The notes: generated by a model not told the origin, from the sequence alone. 64,000 nucleotides of DNA from JASHPR01 sp963833885 (GCA_963833885.1 CAWHZU010000033.1:294336-358335); one strand, 5' to 3'; counted from the stretch's first letter, positions 49,339 through 58,123 are shown. A program made the numbers and translations.

Positions 49339-50172
49339 ATGACCACTCTACCGTCGCAGCAGTCGCTCCGTTTTGAAGGCGAGTCTCACCAAGCGCGGGA
49401 CATGGCACAGTCATTCGGTTCGGATCCGGAACGTTACGATCGCGCCCGCCCGAGCTACCCGGCCGCCCTGGTCGAGCGGGTCATCGCCGCGAGCCCCGGG
49501 CGCGACGTGCTCGACGTCGGCTGCGGGACCGGCATCGTCGCCCGGCAGTTCCAGGCGGCCGGGTGCAGCGTGCTCGGGGTCGAGCCGGACGCGCGCATGG
49601 CCGGCCATGCGCGGCAGCGCGGCCTCGAGGTCGAGGTAGCGAAGTTCGAAGACTGGGATCCGGCCGGGCGGGCATTCGATGCGGTCGTCGCCGGGCAGGC
49701 GTGGCACTGGATCGACCCGGTCGCCGGAGCGGGCAAGGCGGCGCGGTCGCTGCGCCCGGGCGGCCGGCTTGCGGTGTTCTGGAACGCAGCCCAGCCCCCG
49801 CCCGACCTGGCCGAAGCCTTTGCCGGCGTGTTCCGCCGGGTGCTGCCCGATTCGCCCCTCTTCCAGCGGCCGGCACCCGGCGCCGAAGCGTACTCCGGGC
49901 TGTCAGCCAAGGCCGCCGGCGGGATCCGGGAGACCAGCGCGTTCGGCGACCCGGAGCATTGGGACTTCGAGTGGGACCGGCCCTACACCCGCGACGAGTG
50001 GCTGGAACAGGTGCCCACCTCCGGCCTCGCCGCCCGGCTCCAGCCGGACGCGATGCAGCAGATACTTGCGGGCATCGGCGCCGCCATCGACGCTGCGGGC
50101 GGCACCTTCACGATGCACTACACCACCGTGGCGGTCACGGCCGCGCGAACCGGTGCCGCTGACCCGGCCTGA
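49339..50172 (+). CDS. Class I SAM-dependent methyltransferase
   Basis: 277 residues. The first 30 are polar. SERYDRARPSYP-like DPERYDRARPSYPAALVERV leads into motif I DVLDVGCGTGIVARQF and FDAVVAGQAWHWIDP, SLRPGGRLAVFWN. HWIDP/RPSYP is typical of the Methyltransf_11 family members often paired with TetR genes. The operator just upstream leaves little room for a leader, so translation may be leaderless or start at a later ATG (49402). Confidence 0.9.
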   Translation: MTTLPSQQSLRFEGESHQARDMAQSFGSDPERYDRARPSYPAALVERVIAASPGRDVLDVGCGTGIVARQFQAAGCSVLGVEPDARMAGHARQRGLEVEVAKFEDWDPAGRAFDAVVAGQAWHWIDPVAGAGKAARSLRPGGRLAVFWNAAQPPPDLAEAFAGVFRRVLPDSPLFQRPAPGAEAYSGLSAKAAGGIRETSAFGDPEHWDFEWDRPYTRDEWLEQVPTSGLAARLQPDAMQQILAGIGAAIDAAGGTFTMHYTTVAVTAARTGAADPA

Positions 50173-50201
50173 CCCGGGCACACCCTCCGGCCGGGCCGGG
50201 G

Positions 50202-50429
50202 TTACGGCACGTCAGAGGGCGTTGCCCCGTCGTCCTCTCGCCACGTGCCGCCGCGTTCCCTTGCGTACTTCCGCTGCTTGCTGGGCGAGTCAGCGAAATT
50301 GGTGTACAGGCCTTCGGCGGTGCGGTGCGTCTTGCGGGTCAGCAGCCGAGTCCTGAAGCCGACAAGACTTAGGAAACAGCCAACCCCGACGAGCAACAGC
50401 CCTGCGATGAGGATGTCCTCCCACCACAT
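50202..50429 (-). CDS. Small single-helix membrane protein
   Basis: 75 residues from ATG 50429, preceded by AGAAGGCG. MWWEDILIAGLLLVGVGCFL is a membrane helix; a basic stretch FRTRLLTRKTHR and an acidic-charged tail follow. It lacks homology I can recognise, and lies with two other small minus-strand genes. Confidence 0.5.
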   Translation of the reverse strand: MWWEDILIAGLLLVGVGCFLSLVGFRTRLLTRKTHRTAEGLYTNFADSPSKQRKYARERGGTWREDDGATPSDVP

Positions 50430-50506
50430 TTTCGATCGCCTTCTATCATGATCGACTGGATGGGGACTGCCCCGAACGAGCCGACCTAAACGGATCGGCG
50501 TGGCCG

Positions 50507-50746
50507 CTAGCCGTGGTCGTCCCGGCCAAGCAGCTGGTCGATCGCTGCCGCACGCTCTTTCATCTGCTCGGCGGACGGCACGCGGCCGGTGGCGTGGATC
50601 ACTCCGTGGCGAATGAGCCGCCGCTGCCTGGCCGTCGGCCCGTGTCCGGTCAGCATATGACGCAATGCCGAGTGGCACCACCAGCCCGTGGCCGCGGTCG
50701 ATACCGGATTGACCACGGCGCGTACCCGGCGCCCGATCTTCGACAT
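50507..50746 (-). CDS. Small hypothetical protein
   Basis: 79 residues from ATG 50746, with GGGAGG 7 bases upstream. It is basic and His/Arg-rich: MSKIGRRVRAVVNPVSTAAT, HSALRHMLTGHGPTARQRRL, and ends AAAIDQLLGRDDHG. No family recognised. The strong ribosome-binding site supports expression. Confidence 0.5.
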   Translation of the reverse strand: MSKIGRRVRAVVNPVSTAATGWWCHSALRHMLTGHGPTARQRRLIRHGVIHATGRVPSAEQMKERAAAIDQLLGRDDHG

Positions 50747-50865
50747 GGTGCCTGCCTCCCGCCTCCGCGCGGATCCCCTGCACCAATGATCCGCGTGCCC
50801 ACGGCGAAGTGGCAACCGGGCCAGTCGCCTGCCCCGGCGAGCTCTTCGCGGAAAGGGGCCGCGCG

Positions 50866-51228
50866 CTAGCCCAGCCGCAAGGGCACGCTGATGAACGGGT
50901 CGATGTTGTAGGCCAAGCTGACGCGGTGATACCCATCCGCTATGTCCGCGCCCGGTTGCCGATCGAACACGAGCACGGGTGACAGCTTTTCGCCGCTGAG
51001 CAGCTTGAGCAGGTCTTTCTTGACGCCGGGATCGGTCAGCGGCAGGGCTGGCAGGCCGGTGGCACGCAGAATGTCGTTGGCGCGGCGCGAGGTCAGCTTG
51101 GCCTTCTTCATGCGAGCTACGGATTCGGTAGCGCGTTTGTCGTCGAACTTCAGCGACAGGTAGTTGAACGCGGCGTCATAGTCGTGGTCCGCCACGTCGG
51201 CGAGCCATGACATCGGTGAGCTGGTCAT
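50866..51228 (-). CDS. Hypothetical protein with ParB-like DGYHR motif
   Basis: 120 residues. SWLADVADHDYDAAFNYLSL, then a basic helical part (RMKKAKLTSRRANDILRATG) and the ending VLVFDRQPGADIADGYHRVS followed by LAYNIDPFISVPL. The DGYHR element recalls the ParB/sulfiredoxin fold, in which DG.HR contacts a nucleotide. The rest of the ParB domain is not evident, so the functional call is weak. Confidence 0.55.
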   Translation of the reverse strand: MTSSPMSWLADVADHDYDAAFNYLSLKFDDKRATESVARMKKAKLTSRRANDILRATGLPALPLTDPGVKKDLLKLLSGEKLSPVLVFDRQPGADIADGYHRVSLAYNIDPFISVPLRLG

Positions 51229-51316
51229 TGAGCCTCACAAAGTTTGAGTGTAGCTAGGTATTCCCACTCACGGCCCAACCATCTCCCCCGGCCGGCCCGG
51301 CCGCGATGATGGAGCC

Positions 51317-51763
51317 GTGAGCGATGAGACGACCGCCGGGGCGAAGGAGGACTTCCGCGCCCTGGACCCTTTCTTCCGTATCATCGAGGACGGCCTGCGG
51401 ACTTACACCGACGACGAGCACTTCTTCGACCTGCTGGCCGAGGATGTCGTCTTCGACTTCGTGATCACGGTGCCCGGCTATCCACGTCAGGTCGTCGGGC
51501 GTGACAACCTCATTGAACTCTTCCGCGGCTACGGGCGCTCGTTCTTCCTGGACAGCTGCGACGACCTGCGCGTGCACCACGATCCCGACACGTCAACAGT
51601 CGTTCTCGAGTACTCCTCGCACGGCACTGTCGTCGGCACCGGCTACCCGTACAGCAACAGGTACATCTCCGTCATCACGATCAAGGACCGCAAGATCGTG
51701 GGGTGGCGTGACTACCTGGACCCGCTGCGCGTCTTCGCTGCCCTTGAAGGGCGCCCTTTCTGA
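51317..51763 (+). CDS. SnoaL/NTF2-like domain protein
   Basis: 148 residues. DEHFFDLLAEDVVFDFVITV, VVGRDNLIELFRGYGRSFFL and the C-terminal YISVITIKDRKIVGWRDYLD, then PLRVFAAL are typical of the nuclear transport factor 2-like superfamily (SnoaL/ketosteroid isomerase group). The pocket is probably for a small ligand; no catalytic set can be assigned. Monocistronic. Confidence 0.87.
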   Translation: MSDETTAGAKEDFRALDPFFRIIEDGLRTYTDDEHFFDLLAEDVVFDFVITVPGYPRQVVGRDNLIELFRGYGRSFFLDSCDDLRVHHDPDTSTVVLEYSSHGTVVGTGYPYSNRYISVITIKDRKIVGWRDYLDPLRVFAALEGRPF

Positions 51764-51875
51764 GTTCCGTGCCTCCAGCCAGCGGCCCGCATTCTTGCCA
51801 ATCCAGGCTGCGCTTCGCAAAATGGGCAAAGGCCGAGCCAGCATTGGCTGATGCTTTGCGCAGAGGGGGACGGAC

Positions 51876-53072
51876 GTGCGGCGCGTGATCATGATTGCGG
51901 CGGTTGCCGGCTTGTTGATCTGGCCTGCTGGGGCAGCCAGCGCTGCGGCGGGCACCCAGACCGTGTGGAAGGTTCAGGCGACGCCGAATCCGGCCGGCGT
52001 GCTGGGCAGCCAGCTGACGGGGGTTTCGTGCCCGTCGGCCAAGGCTTGTTTCGCGGTCGGGGCCTCCAGCACTAGCGACCAGGGAAACCAGCCGCTGGCC
52101 GAGCACTGGAATGGCACCGCGTGGGCGATCCAGCACGCCGTCAAGCCAAAGACCTCGGAGGACACCGACCTTGAGGCGATATCGTGCCCGACGGTCAGCA
52201 ACTGCACGGCAGTTGGCTTCTACACCAACACCTCGGGCAGCAACTTGGCCCTGGCCGAGCACTGGAACGGTTCGGCGTGGTCCGTTCAGCGAATCCCCAC
52301 CCCGTCGAGCGTGCTCGCGGGAAACCCGTTCAAGCTGGTGGGGGTGTCGTGCGGAGCGGCTCACAGCTGCGTCACGGTCGGCTTCTATTTCGACCCATCC
52401 CTGGATGGAAACGTGATCGTGGCCGAGCACTGGAATGGCAAGCGGTGGGCGATCCAGAACATCGTCACTCCATCCGGCTCTGCCAGCACCTTCATGCAGG
52501 GTGTGTCGTGCAGCGCGGCTGCGAGCTGCACGGCGGTCGGGTCCTATAACAACGCCAGCGGCCTGGGGGTGACGCTGGCCGAAATGTGGAACGGCGCCAG
52601 CTGGGCCATCCAGGACACTCCCAGCCCGGCGGGCGCGACCGAGGGAAGCGCGCTGATCGGAGTCTCTTGCCCGTCGGCGGCGGACTGCACGGCCGCGGGA
52701 TCCTCAACCGACGGATCAGGGAACACCACGACGCTAGCCGAGCAATGGAACGGCTCGGCTTGGACGATTCAGAGCACCCCTAATGAGTCTTCCGGCGCCC
52801 CGCTGCACAACGATTTGTGGGGCGTCTCCTGTGCAGCGGCCGATAGCTGCTCGGCAACCGGCTACTTCACCAACAGCAGTGTGCTTCTGAGGCCGCTCGC
52901 GGAGCACTGGAACGGCACCTCCTGGGTGGTCGAGGATGCCCCCGATCCCTCTGGTCGGCATGGCAGCTCGCTGCAGGGCGGGGTCTCGTGCTCATCGCCC
53001 AGCAAGTGCACCGCCGTCGGCTGGTCGCAGAACAAGTCCGGGACTAGCTTCACGCTTGCCGAACGCAGGTAG
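51876..53072 (+). CDS. Secreted protein with seven-fold repeat of ~55 residues
   Basis: 398 residues from GTG 51876. Signal peptide (IAAVAGLLIWPAGAASAAAG, cleaved near residue 24). The mature part is about seven repeats of 50-57 residues with the pattern GVSCPSA..C.AVG...........LAEHWNG..W.IQ..P.P. Each repeat has a Cys pair (SC...C) likely forming a disulfide. Tandem repeats of this size with beta-strand spacing suggest a propeller-like sugar-binding or adhesive fold. No catalytic motif is seen. Confidence 0.8.
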   Translation: MRRVIMIAAVAGLLIWPAGAASAAAGTQTVWKVQATPNPAGVLGSQLTGVSCPSAKACFAVGASSTSDQGNQPLAEHWNGTAWAIQHAVKPKTSEDTDLEAISCPTVSNCTAVGFYTNTSGSNLALAEHWNGSAWSVQRIPTPSSVLAGNPFKLVGVSCGAAHSCVTVGFYFDPSLDGNVIVAEHWNGKRWAIQNIVTPSGSASTFMQGVSCSAAASCTAVGSYNNASGLGVTLAEMWNGASWAIQDTPSPAGATEGSALIGVSCPSAADCTAAGSSTDGSGNTTTLAEQWNGSAWTIQSTPNESSGAPLHNDLWGVSCAAADSCSATGYFTNSSVLLRPLAEHWNGTSWVVEDAPDPSGRHGSSLQGGVSCSSPSKCTAVGWSQNKSGTSFTLAERR

Positions 53073-53316
53073 ACCGAGATCGTCGCCGCCGGCCTTCACC
53101 AGCGCGGGCACCGCCACCGCCAGCAACGCGCGGGGCAGCGTCACGAAGAGCGTGACGATCGTCATCGCGCAACAAGGGTGACCTTGGGCTGCCGGTAAGC
53201 TGCCAGCGCCACGGGTGCCCTAGCCTGGGGCAACCTAGGCGGCTGCCTTCGCCTGCGGCGATTCGCTGGCGAGTTGCGCGTCGCGGTCTGCGTAGTGCTC
53301 ACGAACGGAGCTCATC

Positions 53317-54024
53317 CTGCTACGGCACCTTGATGCGGAGCGGTCATTCTCCGCCCTGATCCTTGACATGGACGGACTGATGATCGACACCGAGGTCGTG
53401 GAGTTCCGTTCCTGGGAGCGTGCGGCCGAAGACTTCGGCTGGTCGATCTCCAGAGAGCAGTACGCGCAACTGTTTGGCAGGACAAGCCGTGATTGCTGGA
53501 ACCTCATGACCGCATGGTGGGAAGAGCGGCCGGCTAGCCGTGGCAGTCTCACCGAGATCGCGGACCGCGCCGCGGCCTATGCCGGCGCGGAGCCGGTCAC
53601 GGTCAAGAAAGGCCTGTTTGACCTGCTTGACTGGGCTGAACGCGAGGAGGTGCCGGTTGCGGTGGCCAGTTCCAGCGAACGTGCCGTCGTTACCGCTCGG
53701 CTGCGGGAGGCCGGAGCAGACGGAGCCGTGGACGTCACCGTCGGCGGAGACGAAGTTGATCATGGTAAACCCGCGCCCGACATCTTCCTCGAGGCGGCAC
53801 GGCGCCTCGGCTGCGAGCCCGGGGTGTGCGTTGTCCTCGAAGACTCCGACAGCGGTATCAGGGCAGCCGCCGCGGCCGGGATGACGCCGTTTCTGGTACC
53901 CGACTCGTCGATGCCGCGCGTCGTACCTGCCGCCGTCCGGGAGCTGGCGTACCGGACCTGCGAGTCCCTGACCGACGTGCTGGACATCCTGAGCGCGGCT
54001 CCGGCCAGTCCCGGCAAAAGCTAG
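53317..54024 (+). CDS. HAD-superfamily hydrolase (phosphoglycolate-phosphatase/beta-phosphoglucomutase-like)
   Basis: About 235 residues if it starts at CTG 53317. ALILDMDGLMIDTEVVEFRS holds the catalytic DxD; VASSSERAVV the second motif; GKPAPDIFLEAARRLG the Lys; VVLEDSDSGIRAAAAAGMT the acidic motif IV. All four HAD motifs are intact. ATG 53368 would cut off the first catalytic Asp, so the start must be upstream, where no ATG/GTG/TTG exists before a stop at 53293. CTG 53317 has GGAG 6 bases upstream. A frameshift is the alternative. Substrate likely a phosphorylated sugar. Confidence 0.8.
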   Translation: MLRHLDAERSFSALILDMDGLMIDTEVVEFRSWERAAEDFGWSISREQYAQLFGRTSRDCWNLMTAWWEERPASRGSLTEIADRAAAYAGAEPVTVKKGLFDLLDWAEREEVPVAVASSSERAVVTARLREAGADGAVDVTVGGDEVDHGKPAPDIFLEAARRLGCEPGVCVVLEDSDSGIRAAAAAGMTPFLVPDSSMPRVVPAAVRELAYRTCESLTDVLDILSAAPASPGKS

Positions 54025-54039
54025 CTGCTCAGGCTTGCC

Positions 54040-54957
54040 ATGGCTTCCCGGGAACTAGTGGTCCTCGGCACGGCGAGTCAGGCGCCCACCCGCCGCCGCA
54101 ATCACAACGGATACCTGCTGTTGTGGGATGACGAGGGGCTGCTGTTCGACCCTGGCGAGGGAACACAGCGGCAGATGCTGTTCGCCGGGGTCACGGCGCA
54201 CCGGATCACCCGCATCTGCATCACGCACTTCCACGGAGATCACTGCCTTGGCCTGCCAGGCGTGCTCCAGCGGATGTCCCTGGACCGGGTACCGCACGCA
54301 GTGGACGTCTGCTACCCGGCGCAGCACCAAGAAGTGTTCGCGCGGCTGCGGCAAGCGGCGCTCTTCCACGACATGCTGGAACTGCGGGAACGGCCGGTCG
54401 ACGCCGGAGGCACGGTGCTGAAGGCGGCCGCGTTCCGCGTGGAGGCTCGGCCGCTGTCGCACAGCGTTGCAGCTGTCGGGTACCGGCTCGTGGAGACCGA
54501 CGGCCGGCGGATGCTTCCGGACAAGCTCGCTGCCTTCGGCATCACCGGCCCGGACATCGGGCGGCTGCAGCGCGATGGCCGCTTGGTCAGCGGTGAGCGC
54601 CTGGTGACCATTGAGCAGGTAAGCGAGCCAAGGCGGGGCCAGCGCTTCGCTTTCATCATGGACACCCGGCTGTGCGATGCCGCGTTCGCGCTTGCCGAGG
54701 ATGCGGACATGCTGGTGTGTGAATCCACCTTCGCCGAGAACGAGGCCGCGCTGGCGCGCGAGTACGGGCACCTGACCGCCGGGCAGGCTGGCCGTATCGC
54801 GGCCGAGTCCGGGGCGCGGCTGCTCGTGCTCACGCATTTCTCGCAACGATACGAGCGAGACGACGAGCACCTGCTTGCCGAGCAAGCGGCGATGGCGTTC
54901 GGCGGACCGGTCGTGATGGCTAATGATCTGGAGCGGATCCCGGTGCCATCCCGCTAA
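54040..54957 (+). CDS. rnz: Ribonuclease Z
   Basis: 305 residues. Metallo-beta-lactamase fold with THFHGDHCLGLPGVLQR (HxHxDH), FDPGEGTQRQ, RPLSHSVAAVGYRL, FIMDTRLCDAAF and LTHFSQRYE. This set is that of tRNase Z, which removes 3' trailers from tRNA precursors. ATG 54040 follows the HAD stop by 15 bases. Normal length for the bacterial short form. Confidence 0.92.
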   Translation: MASRELVVLGTASQAPTRRRNHNGYLLLWDDEGLLFDPGEGTQRQMLFAGVTAHRITRICITHFHGDHCLGLPGVLQRMSLDRVPHAVDVCYPAQHQEVFARLRQAALFHDMLELRERPVDAGGTVLKAAAFRVEARPLSHSVAAVGYRLVETDGRRMLPDKLAAFGITGPDIGRLQRDGRLVSGERLVTIEQVSEPRRGQRFAFIMDTRLCDAAFALAEDADMLVCESTFAENEAALAREYGHLTAGQAGRIAAESGARLLVLTHFSQRYERDDEHLLAEQAAMAFGGPVVMANDLERIPVPSR

Positions 54958-54970
54958 GGAGGTACGCAAC

Positions 54971-55648
54971 ATGCGGCAGGTCGTCACTTTCGATGCCTAC
55001 GGCACTCTTATCGACTTCCGGATCTCGGATGCGGCACGGCAGGTTCTCGCGGACCGCTTGCCGATGGATGGGGTTGACACCGAGGAGTTCCTTGACGACT
55101 TCCGGGTCATGCGCTTCCAGGCCGTGCTCGAGCCCTACCGCTCTTACCGCGAAGTCCTGCGGTCGAGCCTGCAGATCGCCATGCGGCTGCACGGCATCCC
55201 CCAGTCACCGTCGGACGGTGACGCGCTCGTCGCCGCAGTGCCCGCCTTCGGGCCATTCCCGGAGGTGCCGGACGCGCTGCGCGCCGTGAAGTCCCTCGGC
55301 TACGAGCTCGCGATCATCTCAAACACTGACGACGACCTCATCGGAGGCAACATTGCGCGCATCGGCGTCGACTTCGATCACGTCATCACCGCGCAGCGGG
55401 CCCGGGCGTACAAGCCGAGCCGCCAGACCTTCGAATACGCGTACGCGGCCATGGACGTCCCGCCTGCCCGGGTGACCCACGTGGCGCAGGGGTGGGAGTA
55501 CGACCTCGTTCCGACCCGTGACCTCGGCCTGCGGCGCCGTATCTGGATCAATCGGTACCGGCGGCCGGGCAGTTCTCTCTACCAGCCTTACGACGAGCTG
55601 CCCGATCTGTCGGCCGTTTGCTCAGTACTCGAGCTCGGGACGCAGTGA
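54971..55648 (+). CDS. Haloacid dehalogenase type II-like hydrolase
   Basis: 225 residues from ATG 54971, with TAAGGAGGT 6 bases upstream. VVTFDAYGTLIDFRISDAAR has the nucleophile Asp (FDAYGTL, the type II dehalogenase form), SNTDDDLIGG the second motif and ARAYKPSRQTFEYAY the Lys. VTHVAQGWEYDLVPTRDLGL is the last. It may dehalogenate 2-haloacids or dephosphorylate a metabolite. The gene follows rnz by 13 bases and likely shares its transcript. Confidence 0.87.
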   Translation: MRQVVTFDAYGTLIDFRISDAARQVLADRLPMDGVDTEEFLDDFRVMRFQAVLEPYRSYREVLRSSLQIAMRLHGIPQSPSDGDALVAAVPAFGPFPEVPDALRAVKSLGYELAIISNTDDDLIGGNIARIGVDFDHVITAQRARAYKPSRQTFEYAYAAMDVPPARVTHVAQGWEYDLVPTRDLGLRRRIWINRYRRPGSSLYQPYDELPDLSAVCSVLELGTQ

Positions 55649-55655
55649 GCGAGCG

Positions 55656-55691
55656 TCCGGCAGGCCCGCGCCTTCGCGAAGACCTGCCGGA
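55656..55691. terminator. Bidirectional stem-loop between convergent genes
   Basis: TCCGGCAGG at 55656-55664 pairs with CCTGCCGGA at 55683-55691; an 18-base loop contains a smaller GCGC stem. It lies in the 52-base gap between the dehalogenase gene and the opposing cold-shock gene. Confidence 0.65.
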
Positions 55692-55700
55692 TGCCACCGG

Positions 55701-55904
55701 TCAGACCGCGTGAACCTGCTCGGCCTGCAGGCCCTTGGGGCCCTGGCGGGTGGTGTACTCGACCTTCTGGTTCTCTTCCAGGGTGCGGTAGCCCCCCATG
55801 TCGATAGCCGAGTGATGAACGAAGACGTCGGCGGTGCCGTCATCGGGGGCGATGAAACCGAAGCCCTTATCGGAGTTGAACCACTTCACAGTTCCCTGTG
55901 CCAT
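55701..55904 (-). CDS. Cold-shock protein (CspA family)
   Basis: 67 residues. MAQGTVKWFNSDKGFGFIAP holds RNP1 (KGFGFI) and DVFVHHSAI RNP2. This OB-fold RNA chaperone binds single-stranded nucleic acid. ATG 55904 has AGAAGGAGAC upstream. It is similar to the second csp gene at 60556-60759 but differs at many positions. Confidence 0.95.
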   Translation of the reverse strand: MAQGTVKWFNSDKGFGFIAPDDGTADVFVHHSAIDMGGYRTLEENQKVEYTTRQGPKGLQAEQVHAV

Positions 55905-56015
55905 CTGCTTGTCTCCTTCTAAGACGAGCTCGTGTCCACGCGGTCGCGCGGACACGCTGCTAGTTGTCGGCCCACGGCCACACGGCCTGGTGCCCATCAC
56001 GGCTGGCCGTAGCGA

Positions 56016-57494
56016 TCACCGCTTCCGCCGTCCCCGGAAGCCGCCAGAGGCGGCCACAGCGCCGCGGCCGGTGCCTGGGCTGGCCATCAGTGGCGCAACG
56101 GAAGCTGGCCCGGCCGGTGCGATCCGGGCGGCAGGCGGGCCGGCGAGCGAACGCAGCAGCGCCGAGCCGGGACTGACGCTGGCATGCAGCGGGTTAACGC
56201 CCGCGCGGCGCATCAGCACCCTCACGTCGGCTGCCTGGGCCGGGGTCTGCACGGTGATGACCACACCCTCTGCGCCAGCCCGGGCGGTTCGGCCGGACCG
56301 GTGCAGGTAGGCCTTGTGCTCGGCGGGCGGGTCGGCGTGGATGACCAGGTCGATGCCGTCTACGTGGATGCCCCGGGCGGCGATGTCCGTGGCCACCAGG
56401 ACACGGGCCGCGCCGGAGGCGAACGACGCCAGGTTCCGTTCCCGGACGTTCTGGCCGAGGTTGCCGTGCAACTCAGCCACGGATACACCCGCCCGGGCCA
56501 GCTGGCGGGTCAGGGCCTGCGCGCCGTGCTTGGTGCGGGTGAACACCAGGGACCGGTTGTTGCCGCCCGCCAGCGTGGCGACCACGCCTACCCGGTCGCC
56601 TGGCGTGACGGTGAGCAGGTGATGGACCATGGCGCCGGGAGCGATGGTGGCGGAGTCTACCGAATGCACCGCCGGGTCGCTGAGGAAGCGGCGCACCAGC
56701 ACATCCACGGCGTTATCCAGGGTGGCGGAGAACAGCATCCGCTGGCTCTCGGGCGGGGTGGCCTCAAGCAGCCGCCGCACGACCGGCAGGAAGCCGAGAT
56801 CAGCCATGTGGTCCGCCTCATCCAGCACGCTGATCTCCACATCGCCCAGATGGCAGTGCCCCTGCTCGATGAGGTCGGCCAGCCGCCCGGGGCAGGCTAC
56901 GACGATGTCCGCCCGGTTACGCAGGGCGGCCACCTGCGCCTTCTGCCCGATGCCACCGAAGATGGTGGCCACCGTCAGGCCCGTCGCCTGCGCCAGCGGC
57001 GCGAGCACCGCGTGGACCTGGCTGGCCAGTTCCCGGGTGGGCACCAGCACCAGGCCACGAGGGCGGCCAGCGCTGGTGTACCCGTCGGCCAGCCCGGCGA
57101 CCAGCGGGATTGAGAACGCGAGCGTCTTGCCGGACCCGGTCCGGCCACGGCCCAGGATGTCCCGCCCGGCGAACGCATCCGGCAGCGTGGCCGCCTGGAT
57201 CGGGAAGGGGACGGTGATGCCGGCTCCTGTCAGCACATCGAGCAGGGGACCGGGAACGTCCAGCTCGGCGAAGCTTGTGCGCACGGGGGTTACCCCAGCC
57301 GGGCGGCGGTCGGACCCGGCCCGGTGCGCACGTTCATGCTGCGCCGCGGCCGACTGCGGCTGGCTGGCCTGCCCGGCGGCCGCGGCCGACTGCGGCTGGC
57401 TGGCCTGCCCGGCGGCCCGGGCAGAGGACTCACGCTTCACCCGGCGACGGCGAGGTCGGGGGGCATGCGAAGCTTCGGTGAGTGCAAGGGTCAA
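56016..57494 (-). CDS. DEAD-box RNA helicase (RhlE/DeaD-like)
   Basis: 492 residues. Q motif FPIQAATLPDAFAGRDILGR, Walker A GRGRTGSGKTLAF, PTRELASQV, VACPGRLADLI, VLDEADHMAD (DEAD), FSATLDNAVD (SAT), LVFTRTKHGAQAL, VATDIAARGIHVDGIDLVIH and HRSGRTARAG (VI) are all there. N-terminal 80 residues are low-complexity basic with a duplicated AGQASQPQSAA unit, encoded by a 36-bp repeat. The basic tail ends GGFRGRRKR. Next to a cold-shock gene, it may unwind mRNA at low temperature. Confidence 0.94.
   Translation of the reverse strand: MTLALTEASHAPRPRRRRVKRESSARAAGQASQPQSAAAAGQASQPQSAAAQHERAHRAGSDRRPAGVTPVRTSFAELDVPGPLLDVLTGAGITVPFPIQAATLPDAFAGRDILGRGRTGSGKTLAFSIPLVAGLADGYTSAGRPRGLVLVPTRELASQVHAVLAPLAQATGLTVATIFGGIGQKAQVAALRNRADIVVACPGRLADLIEQGHCHLGDVEISVLDEADHMADLGFLPVVRRLLEATPPESQRMLFSATLDNAVDVLVRRFLSDPAVHSVDSATIAPGAMVHHLLTVTPGDRVGVVATLAGGNNRSLVFTRTKHGAQALTRQLARAGVSVAELHGNLGQNVRERNLASFASGAARVLVATDIAARGIHVDGIDLVIHADPPAEHKAYLHRSGRTARAGAEGVVITVQTPAQAADVRVLMRRAGVNPLHASVSPGSALLRSLAGPPAARIAPAGPASVAPLMASPGTGRGAVAASGGFRGRRKR
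57345..57416. repeat. Two tandem copies of a 36-bp unit inside the DEAD-box helicase gene
   Basis: 57345-57380 and 57381-57416 are identical. They encode a duplicated 12-residue Gly/Ala/Gln/Ser segment in the disordered N-terminus of the helicase; being in frame, gain or loss would be tolerated. Confidence 0.85.
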
Positions 57495-57727
57495 AGGAAT
57501 CTCTCTCGGATCTGGGTGGCCGCATTCTCGAAGGCCACCACATGCGATCCGTGGGAACCATCTCGCTCATACAGCGAGGTACGACCGGCGCGCCCGGATG
57601 GCAGCGCCTCACTAAGTACGTGTACTCGCAGCCTACCGCACACACCAGCAGGCCGCGCGCAGGGCTCGGCCATGCTACCGTCGCCACCACGCGTCTAAAC
57701 AGAATGTCGCGAGTCAGGAGACCAGTT

Positions 57728-57877
57728 GTGGGCAGGCACTCGGACGCTGTAGATGTGACCGGCCCGATAGACATGACTGGCCTCGACGGGAAGCGGCACA
57801 ACCTCACGCTCCTCGCGATCGCCGCAGTGGTCCTCCTCGGAGCAGCGGTGATTGCCGTGCTGCTGCTGGCAACCTAG
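57728..57877 (+). CDS. Small single-helix membrane protein
   Basis: 49 residues from GTG 57728, with AGGAG 7 bases upstream. An N-terminal polar part (HSDAVDVTGPIDMTGLDG) is followed by one membrane helix, LTLLAIAAVVLLGAAVIAVL. No family recognised. The divergent promoter region with the helicase gene lies upstream. Confidence 0.5.
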   Translation: MGRHSDAVDVTGPIDMTGLDGKRHNLTLLAIAAVVLLGAAVIAVLLLAT

Positions 57878-58123
57878 AAGCGCCCCCAGTGACGACAGCC
57901 GACTGAGCGGTCCTGTCCACAGACCGGCGCCGATTGCCGTACTGATCCATGACGGTCACGCCGCCCTCGGGCCCTGCCTCGCAGCCTCGACCCATCAGCC
58001 TTGTGGCCGCGAGCGCAAGCCCTCCGCCCACCGCGCATGCGCCTGGGCGCCCGTCGCAGGTCTGTGCCCCCGCACCGGGGCCCAGCCGTATGCGGCGCAT
58101 ACATTGAGGTCAAGGAGGCACGC

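Noticed and set aside
53073..53316. Short minus-strand frame starting near 53165
   Set aside because: It gives a hydrophobic start (MTIVTLFVTLPRALLA) but runs into the repeat-protein gene without any recognisable domain or ribosome-binding site.
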